Assembly: GCA_964614245.1 (NCBI GenBank)
Contig: CAZTKU010000041.1
Coordinates: forward strand, 1 to 19,466
Origin: VGWB01 sp964614245
GTDB taxonomy: Bacteria > Bacteroidota > Ignavibacteria > UBA10030
Length of the DNA stretch: 19,466 bases
Reading direction: 5' to 3'
The position numbers were made by a program, and so were the translations under genes. The stretch's first letter is position 1, and each line of letters opens with the position of its first letter. Below the pieces are notes generated by a model. It was given only the letters and a program-made list of their open reading frames with translations. It ran no database searches and was not told where the DNA came from. Of this stretch, positions 14,434-19,466 are shown piece by piece.

Positions 14434-14462
14434 AAGGTATCAAACCCCTGCGTGAAAGTCAA
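14434..14462 (-). promoter_or_regulatory. Promoter of the CpoB-like gene
   Basis: On the minus strand TTGACT (14462-14457), a 17-base spacer and TACCTT (14439-14434), extended to TACCTTTC. It predicts a leader of about 43 bases before the ATG at 14384 and supports that start over the one at 14462. Confidence 0.6.
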
Positions 14463-14569
14463 GCCTTCACATTACAACAAATTCGTGAAACCACTTAAAG
14501 TCAACTCTCAGGACACTGGTCGCAGAGCGTCAAAACTTGACTCCGATGAATGCAGAAGGAGGGGATGCC

Positions 14570-15526
14570 TCACGCAGTCCCCTCCGGCTGTACAGATTTG
14601 TGCACAAGATCCACCAAGGAAGTTACGATTGTCCGCACAACCGTGTCCGGGACACCATCGGGGAAGCGTGACTGAGGCCGCATGTCGCACATCTCATTGA
14701 CGTAGTCCACGACAAGGTATTTCTGGTCATGGGTGTACACAATTTCAGTTGAGAAGAAATCGAGTCGGCAGATCTCCTGGATTCTCCGCGCGATGGACCG
14801 TAAAGACCCTAGGCCGAACGTTTCCTCATCTTCCGGCAGTATCCCTTCATACGCGTGTGTTTGGTCGTCCCACCAACAAAGGACAACGGAGCCGAAGGCA
14901 TAGAAGACACGAAACCATGCCCTGTTATCGGCAAGATAGGCCGGCCTGACCTTTTCCTGGAGAAGGTATTTGTCATTTTTGTGGTGCTGTCGGGTTTCGA
15001 TAATATCCTTGAGGCTTTCGGCGCCAAGAACGACCCCCGTGCCGCCACCCGTTGTGGTGGCGGGCTTCATGATAAATGGCCTTCCGAGTCGCGCGAGCTC
15101 TGTGAGCGAGAACTCAATCTCTCGCTTGTAGGCATACGGGGAGATGATGATGGTAAAGGGGACCTCAATCCCGTGCGAAAGAAACTCGAGATGCATGGTC
15201 GCTTTGTCTGCTGCTCGTTTCAGAAGATCATAGGGGTTGATGATGCGAATAGGGGGCGAAGTATCGGTGCTGAGTGCGCGTCGAGCAAGAAGGTGTGCGA
15301 GCGGCTGAAAGCGCTCGTCTTCGTCCGATGCCCGATCCAGTACAAAACGAAACTCGAGTTTCCTCTTTTGCAGGAGTTCGAGTGTCTCGTCGAGGTTGTG
15401 TTGCTGGATGACGAAGGTTGTGAGTCGTCTTGCATGAGCCAGCTCTTCGATGAGGCGAATGAAGTCCTCGTCGTACGGCCAATTCCAGGCAATCGCGAGA
15501 TGATATGTTCGGGGTGTAGACTCCAC
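14570..15526 (-). CDS. Orphan ATP-grasp-domain protein, substrate unknown
   Basis: The protein has 318 residues from a GTG start at 15526; no ATG is available near the N-terminus and a promoter lies about 30 bases upstream. An alpha/beta N-terminal domain (about 7-115) precedes an ATP-grasp fold: FIMKPATTTGGGTG (151-164, with Lys154 and the Gly-rich loop), LLQEKVRP (188-195, adenine-binding region) and a C-terminal STEIVYTHDQKYLVVDYVNE (259-278) containing the acidic and Asn residues that bind magnesium. The layout resembles RimK-type carboxylate-amine ligases, which join a carboxylate to an amine with ATP. There are no biosynthetic partners next to it, so the substrate cannot be inferred. 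It stands alone between the CpoB-like gene and the divergent TPR lipoprotein operon. Confidence 0.82.
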   Translation of the reverse strand: MESTPRTYHLAIAWNWPYDEDFIRLIEELAHARRLTTFVIQQHNLDETLELLQKRKLEFRFVLDRASDEDERFQPLAHLLARRALSTDTSPPIRIINPYDLLKRAADKATMHLEFLSHGIEVPFTIIISPYAYKREIEFSLTELARLGRPFIMKPATTTGGGTGVVLGAESLKDIIETRQHHKNDKYLLQEKVRPAYLADNRAWFRVFYAFGSVVLCWWDDQTHAYEGILPEDEETFGLGSLRSIARRIQEICRLDFFSTEIVYTHDQKYLVVDYVNEMCDMRPQSRFPDGVPDTVVRTIVTSLVDLVHKSVQPEGTA

Positions 15527-15555
15527 AGTGTTCAGGGTCGATGCACGTTGAAGGA

Positions 15556-15584
15556 AAGATACTTCGTTTCCTTTCTCAACGCAA
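15556..15584 (-). promoter_or_regulatory. Promoter of the ATP-grasp gene
   Basis: On the minus strand TTGCGT (15584-15579), a 17-base spacer and TATCTT (15561-15556), extended to TATCTTTC. It predicts a start near 15549 and a leader of only about 23 bases before the GTG at 15526. Confidence 0.55.
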
Positions 15585-15642
15585 GCTGGTGAAATTGCCA
15601 GGCACTGAAGACGATCATGTGAAAGGCGGAAAAAATGCTCAC

Positions 15643-15671
15643 TTGTTATTCAGACCCATATTCGATATATT
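15643..15671 (+). promoter_or_regulatory. Promoter of the TPR-DUF4292-LytM operon, possibly leaderless
   Basis: TTGTTA (15643-15648), a 17-base spacer and TATATT (15666-15671). A start six or seven bases past the -10 box would coincide with, or fall one base before, the ATG at 15679, leaving essentially no 5' leader. The region upstream of that ATG also lacks a Shine-Dalgarno sequence. Confidence 0.6.
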
Positions 15672-15678
15672 TTGAACA

Positions 15679-17418
15679 ATGAGAAGGAGAATATCATACT
15701 GCTTGTTCATGTGCATGTCCACAGGGATGCTCCTCCTTGCGGGATGCAGCTCGACAAGAGAAAGTGCAGCCAGCAGCCAGGAGCCGCAACGCAGCAAGCC
15801 TATCGACAACCAGCTGAAGGAAATCCGCCGGGATCGTGCACTGAGCCACTTCATTCAAGGGGCAGTCTACGACGCGAAGGGGGAATATGCAAAGGCGGTT
15901 CTTGAATACCAGGATGCCCTTCAGTTTGATCCCAGCCCGGCCATCTACTACGCGATCTCGAAGGACTATTCCATACTCGGAAAGCACTCGCTTGCGGCAC
16001 AGACAGGCCGTGAGGCCGTACGGCTCGATTCAACGAACATCGTCTACCGGGAAAACCTTGCGGGCATCTACTTGAGCGCCTTTGAGGCTGACGAGGCAAT
16101 CAAGGAATACGAAACCCTCGTTCGCATCGACTCGAATTACGTGAGCGGGTGGTTCAGTCTTGCGCGTCTCTACCAGCCCACCAAACCTCTCCGGGCGCTC
16201 GAGATCTACGAGCGTATCCTTGATCGAAATGGCGAGGATTGGAAGGTCCTCTTTCAGACCGCGGAGATCTACAGCTCCCTGGGCCGATATACTGAGGCGG
16301 CCGAGAGATACAAGCGCATGCTGGAAGTCGATCCCAGCAACAAGGCCCTTCAGCGACAACTGGCAGAAACGTATGGCCGGGCAGGCAATTTCAAGGACGC
16401 GATCAAGATCCTGGAAAGCATTCTCGAGGTTGAACCGGATAACCCGGACGCACTCGCAGCTCTTGCCGACGTCTATCTTGAGCAGCATGATTATGAGCGC
16501 GCTTTGAGCCTGTACCAAAAGCTGCTGAGTCGCCAGCAGAACAATCCGGAAATCCAACTCCGGGTGGGGATCGCCTATTTCGGCCAAATTCAGCGTGATT
16601 CAACGTTTCTCGCGAAGGCGAAGCCCGTCTTTGAGCAGCTGAAGAAGCAAGTACCGAATGATTGGCGGTCGTACTGGTACCTCAGCCTGATCGCCGCTAC
16701 GGAGAAGCAGGATTCGCTCGCCCGGCAGTATCTCGAACGCGTGACGCAACTGGCCGAATGGAACGGCGATGCCTGGTGGTATCTTGGCACGTCCTATCTT
16801 GAGAAGGGGGACTACCAGAAGTTGCTCGAGACGATGGATCAGGCCAAGAAAGTGGTTCCCCGTGATTTCCGGGTTTATCTGCTGATGGGCGTAGCGTACA
16901 GCCGTCTGAATCAGGCCGATCAGGCAATCGCGGTGCTGCGCCGCGCGCTGGAGCTTAAGCCGGACGACCTCAACACCCTGAGCACTCTTGCTCTGACACT
17001 GGACGGGCTGCATCGATTCGCTGAATCAGACTCCCTGTACGAGGCAGCCTTGAAGATTGACCCAAAGTATCATCTCGTCCTGAATAACTATGGTTACAGT
17101 CTTGCCGAGCGTGGGCTGCAACTCGAGCGCGCGCTGGGCATGGCCTTGCAGGCGATAGCCGCGGAGCCGAACAATGCCGCGTACCTCGATACGGTCGGGT
17201 GGATTTATTTCAAGATGGGGAAGTTCGAAGAGGCCGAACGCTTTATCGCCAAGGCGATCGCTGCGGGAGGCGCAAGTGCGACGGTATACGAACACATGGG
17301 CGACATCTGCTTCAAGCTTGGTCAAAAAGATATGGCTGGACAATATTGGAAGCAAGCGCTCAATATGAACGCGGCAAACCAGGCACTGCGCGAAAAGCTC
17401 GCCCGGGGATCGTTGTGA
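15679..17418 (+). CDS. Large TPR lipoprotein (about 15 TPR units)
   Basis: This 579-residue protein has a strong lipoprotein signal: RRR, a hydrophobic core and LLAGC (Cys23). From about residue 55 to the end it is a continuous array of roughly 15 tetratricopeptide units of 33-35 residues, many ending in the DPxN or PDNP turn (for example VDPSNK, VEPDNP, LKPDDL). Such a superhelix is a protein-binding scaffold, here on the periplasmic face of the outer or inner membrane. Its stop overlaps the next gene's GTG in GTGA. A TPR protein, a DUF4292 lipoprotein and an M23/LytM protein in this order is a recurring Bacteroidota arrangement as I recall it, which supports an envelope-assembly role. Confidence 0.93.
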   Translation: MRRRISYCLFMCMSTGMLLLAGCSSTRESAASSQEPQRSKPIDNQLKEIRRDRALSHFIQGAVYDAKGEYAKAVLEYQDALQFDPSPAIYYAISKDYSILGKHSLAAQTGREAVRLDSTNIVYRENLAGIYLSAFEADEAIKEYETLVRIDSNYVSGWFSLARLYQPTKPLRALEIYERILDRNGEDWKVLFQTAEIYSSLGRYTEAAERYKRMLEVDPSNKALQRQLAETYGRAGNFKDAIKILESILEVEPDNPDALAALADVYLEQHDYERALSLYQKLLSRQQNNPEIQLRVGIAYFGQIQRDSTFLAKAKPVFEQLKKQVPNDWRSYWYLSLIAATEKQDSLARQYLERVTQLAEWNGDAWWYLGTSYLEKGDYQKLLETMDQAKKVVPRDFRVYLLMGVAYSRLNQADQAIAVLRRALELKPDDLNTLSTLALTLDGLHRFAESDSLYEAALKIDPKYHLVLNNYGYSLAERGLQLERALGMALQAIAAEPNNAAYLDTVGWIYFKMGKFEEAERFIAKAIAAGGASATVYEHMGDICFKLGQKDMAGQYWKQALNMNAANQALREKLARGSL

Positions 17419-18197
17419 CCATCGTTCGACCCGCTGTTGCATTTCTGCTGCTTCTGGCGACCGTTGCAGGAGGATGTGCACCGACAGCGTCGACAAAGAT
17501 AGTGGCGAACAAGGCAACACCAGAGCTCGTGCACCAGAGCGTCCGAAACAACCAGGACCGCGTGCGCTCGCTCAAGGGCTCGGGCCACATCACCCTTGAG
17601 TCACCCGAAATTGCCCAGACGGGGTCGTTTGAACTGATCCTCCGCAAACCGGACTCTGTGCTGGTGAAGTTTGAAGGACCGTTTGGCCTTGATGTGGGTG
17701 CTGCTCTGCTGACCCGCAACGACTTTTCCTTCTACAACAGCCTGCAGAACCGGCTCATCAGCGGTTCAATGAGCCCGTCGAACCTCAGCCGAATCCTGCG
17801 AGTCAACCTGACCTTTGAAGAACTCCTCAGTCTCCTGAGCGGTGGAACGTTTTTCTCAGAAGACCAGAGTGAGCCCGATTCGATATCAGTTCAAGACGAT
17901 CAGTTCGTGCTGATCTATTCGCACGCGAGCGGCAGCCGGCAATATTGGATCGATCCCAATTCCTTGCTCATTGCAAAAATTCAGCACTTCGACCGGCAAG
18001 GCAGACCAATCTTTGAACAGCGGTTTGGCAATTTCCGATCCGTAGATGGAACTACCCTCCCACACAATGTCCGCGTGCTGCAGATCCGGGAGCGGCGCGC
18101 CGTTGCGCTCTTCTTTTCCTCGATTGCGGTCAACACCGATGAACTTCGTTTTTCGCTCGACGTGCCGAAAAACGCTCAACGGGTTCGGTGGCAATGA
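17415..18197 (+). CDS. DUF4292-type lipoprotein, LolB-like fold candidate
   Basis: The GTG at 17415 overlaps the TPR stop by four bases (GTGA) and gives a 260-residue protein. A longer in-frame reading from 17199 would lie wholly inside the TPR gene and is rejected. The signal ends in VAGGC (Cys21). The mature part has alternating beta-strand segments: SGHITLES, GSFELILRKPDSVLVKFEGPFGLDVG (about 60-85), FSFYNSLQNRLISG, and a C-terminal RQYWIDPNSLLIAKIQHFD sheet. This is the pattern of the DUF4292 family, related by fold to LolA/LolB lipoprotein carriers. A role in inserting or carrying lipoproteins at the outer membrane is a fold-based inference. It is tightly coupled to both neighbours. Confidence 0.82.
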   Translation: MTIVRPAVAFLLLLATVAGGCAPTASTKIVANKATPELVHQSVRNNQDRVRSLKGSGHITLESPEIAQTGSFELILRKPDSVLVKFEGPFGLDVGAALLTRNDFSFYNSLQNRLISGSMSPSNLSRILRVNLTFEELLSLLSGGTFFSEDQSEPDSISVQDDQFVLIYSHASGSRQYWIDPNSLLIAKIQHFDRQGRPIFEQRFGNFRSVDGTTLPHNVRVLQIRERRAVALFFSSIAVNTDELRFSLDVPKNAQRVRWQ

Positions 18198-19435
18198 TGC
18201 GCATGCGTCGACTGCTCTTTATCATCGCTCTTCTTACTCTGTCTGGACCGCATTTCATTCAGGCCCAGACGAGCACTCGTGAGATCTCGAAAAAGGAAAA
18301 AGAACTCGCCAGGCTGCGGAATGAGATTGAAGCGTTCGAACAAAGGCTCAAAGAGAGCGAGAAACGTGAGCGGTCAACGCTTGACCACCTCGACAATCTG
18401 GAGCGACAGGCAAACCTGATTCGGCATTTGATCAAAAAACTCCGGGAGCAGGAGCAGCAGATTACGAGCGATATTCAAGATGCAAGAGTGTTCATCGGCG
18501 AGCTGGAAGAGCAGCTCGAATCCTTGAAATCGCACTACGCACAATACGTTCGGTCTGTTTACAAGTACGGGCGCGTCTATGACATTGAGCTCCTCTTCTC
18601 CTCAAAGTCGATCAATCAGCTGTACATCCGAATTGAGTACTTGAAACGATTCTCGGAGCAACGGGTGAAAGATCTGCAGTCGGTCGTGCAAAAAAAAGGG
18701 GATCTTGAACAGCAGAACGAGCGTCTCCAGCGCAGCCTTGACCACGAGCGGAGACTCCTTTCCGAAAAGACGAGCGAGGAATCGTCCCTCAAGCGAAAAG
18801 CCACACAACGGCAGAAGACGCTGGCGGAGATTCGAAAAGACAAGCGGGTCTTCCAACAGGAATTGAAGCGCAAGAACGAGGCCGTTCGGGAGATCGAGAA
18901 GCTGATCGCGGATCTGATTGAAAAAGAGCATGTCCGAAAAGAGCGGGAGGCGGCTGCGGCCCGCGAGCGTGAGAAGCTGGCCCTGGAACCGGCACGCCCG
19001 CCCAAACCCGAAGTGGAAACGGTTGGAATGTTCGCGGCACAAAGAGGAAAGCTCCGGTGGCCCGTCTCCTCCGGGACAATTTCCTCACGCTTCGGCAACC
19101 AGGTGCATCCGGTACTCAAAACGGTCACCCAGAACACCGGCATCGATATCCGGGCCCGATCCGGCTCCGATGTGCTTGCTGTCGCTGACGGCGAGGTGTC
19201 CATCCTCACGTTCATACCCGGCTTTGGTAACCTCATCATTCTGAATCACTACAACGGTTATCGAACGATCTATGCGCATCTTTCCGAGATTACGGTCGCC
19301 GAGGCGCAAAAGGTGAGATCAGGAGATACAATTGGAAAGAGCGGCGAGTCCGTTCAGGGTCCGATCCTGCATTTCGAGATCTGGAAAGAGCGGGAGATGC
19401 AGAATCCGGAAGTGTGGCTTACAAAGCAACGATGA
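18194..19435 (+). CDS. EnvC-like coiled-coil protein with degenerate LytM (M23) domain
   Basis: The ATG at 18194 overlaps the preceding stop as ATGA and gives 413 residues. A signal peptide (about 1-25, cleavage near IQAQ) is followed by a long two-part coiled coil (about 28-265) and a C-terminal LytM domain (about 285-413). The coiled-coil plus LytM order is that of EnvC/NlpD-type division factors. In active M23 peptidases zinc is held by HxxxD and the second His of HxH. Here the first His is Asn314 (NTGID), D318 is kept, H362 (YAHLSE) is kept, the first His of HxH is Ile391 and H393 is kept. Two of the active-site histidines are missing, so the protein is probably not a hydrolase but an activator of peptidoglycan amidases, as EnvC is. 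Confidence 0.92.
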   Translation: MMRMRRLLFIIALLTLSGPHFIQAQTSTREISKKEKELARLRNEIEAFEQRLKESEKRERSTLDHLDNLERQANLIRHLIKKLREQEQQITSDIQDARVFIGELEEQLESLKSHYAQYVRSVYKYGRVYDIELLFSSKSINQLYIRIEYLKRFSEQRVKDLQSVVQKKGDLEQQNERLQRSLDHERRLLSEKTSEESSLKRKATQRQKTLAEIRKDKRVFQQELKRKNEAVREIEKLIADLIEKEHVRKEREAAAAREREKLALEPARPPKPEVETVGMFAAQRGKLRWPVSSGTISSRFGNQVHPVLKTVTQNTGIDIRARSGSDVLAVADGEVSILTFIPGFGNLIILNHYNGYRTIYAHLSEITVAEAQKVRSGDTIGKSGESVQGPILHFEIWKEREMQNPEVWLTKQR

Positions 19436-19466
19436 AGGCGATGCGCAACCGTGAGCGGAGGACATC
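19432..19466 (+). CDS. Possible start of the next operon gene (partial, runs off the window)
   Basis: ATG at 19432 overlaps the LytM stop as ATGA, repeating the coupling seen at the two earlier junctions, and stays open for the 11 codons left (MKAMRNRERRT). Alternatively the good Shine-Dalgarno GGAGG at 19457-19461 may serve a start just beyond the window. Either way the operon probably continues. Too little is visible to name a product. Confidence 0.3.
   Translation, partial: MKAMRNRERRT

Noticed and set aside
14529..14541. GTCAA-N3-TTGAC inverted repeat as an operator or terminator
   Set aside because: The arms are only 5 bp, it lies downstream of the ATP-grasp gene with no T-tract, and it is not at a promoter. 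Chance is a sufficient explanation.
17199..17414. N-terminal extension of the DUF4292 gene inside the TPR gene
   Set aside because: The lipoprotein signal begins at the GTG at 17415, which overlaps the TPR stop. The upstream translation is an out-of-frame reading of TPR units.
1..19466. CRISPR arrays, tRNA, rRNA, insertion sequences or phage genes
   Set aside because: I found no regularly spaced direct repeats, no tRNA cloverleaf or CCA-type ends, no rRNA landmarks, and no transposase, integrase or phage structural motifs in any frame.

Overview
The window reads as chromosomal DNA from a Gram-negative bacterium of the Bacteroidota/Ignavibacteriota-Chlorobi (FCB) side of the tree. The evidence is a TPR lipoprotein - DUF4292-type lipoprotein - LytM/EnvC-like gene trio, an S46 dipeptidyl-peptidase, many lipoproteins and TPR proteins, and promoters whose -10 boxes look like TAnnTT(T/G). 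Clear Shine-Dalgarno sequences (for example AAGGAGGG) and good TTGACA-like -35 boxes fit the Ignavibacteria/Chlorobi branch better than classical Bacteroidia. This placement is an inference; no rRNA or tRNA gene is present to settle it.

Layout. 1-391: non-coding, with inverted repeats and a probable dispersed repeat. 392-6326 (minus strand): a GAF-SpoIIE/PP2C phosphatase, an NAPE-PLD-like metallo-beta-lactamase-fold hydrolase paired with a small secreted protein, a lipoprotein S46 peptidase, and a four-helix membrane protein. 6513-7709 (plus): a TPR protein with a tandem 43-residue repeat and a C-terminal response-regulator receiver domain. 7788-10497 (minus): a tight operon radA - guaD - SemiSWEET-like - rdgB. 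10570-13500: an accessory island with a tandem pair of seven-bladed beta-propeller-like lipoproteins, the second carrying an in-frame TAA inside its signal peptide, butted against a truncated and frameshifted outer-membrane-protein gene. 13656-15526 (minus): a CpoB/YbgF-like coiled-coil/TPR lipoprotein and an orphan ATP-grasp protein. 15679-19435 (plus): a translationally coupled envelope operon (15-TPR lipoprotein, DUF4292/LolB-like lipoprotein, LytM protein lacking two active-site histidines), possibly continuing past the window edge.

How it fits together. Most of the window concerns the cell envelope: lipoproteins, outer-membrane peptidase, Tol-Pal-associated CpoB-like protein, amidase-activator-like LytM protein and a candidate lipoprotein-insertion factor. 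The radA operon combines DNA repair with nucleotide-pool cleaning (rdgB) and purine catabolism (guaD). Nine promoter candidates with exactly 17-base spacers can be read directly; they settle the start of the TPR/receiver gene, suggest that the large TPR lipoprotein mRNA is leaderless, and show that the truncated outer-membrane gene still has an intact promoter.

The most notable region is 10650-13575: a palindrome over a strong -35 box, a diverged but conserved tandem lipoprotein pair, a single nonsense codon one residue before the lipobox of copy 2, a terminator facing the 'wrong' way between the copies, and a neighbour gene cut off close to where the homology between the copies ends.
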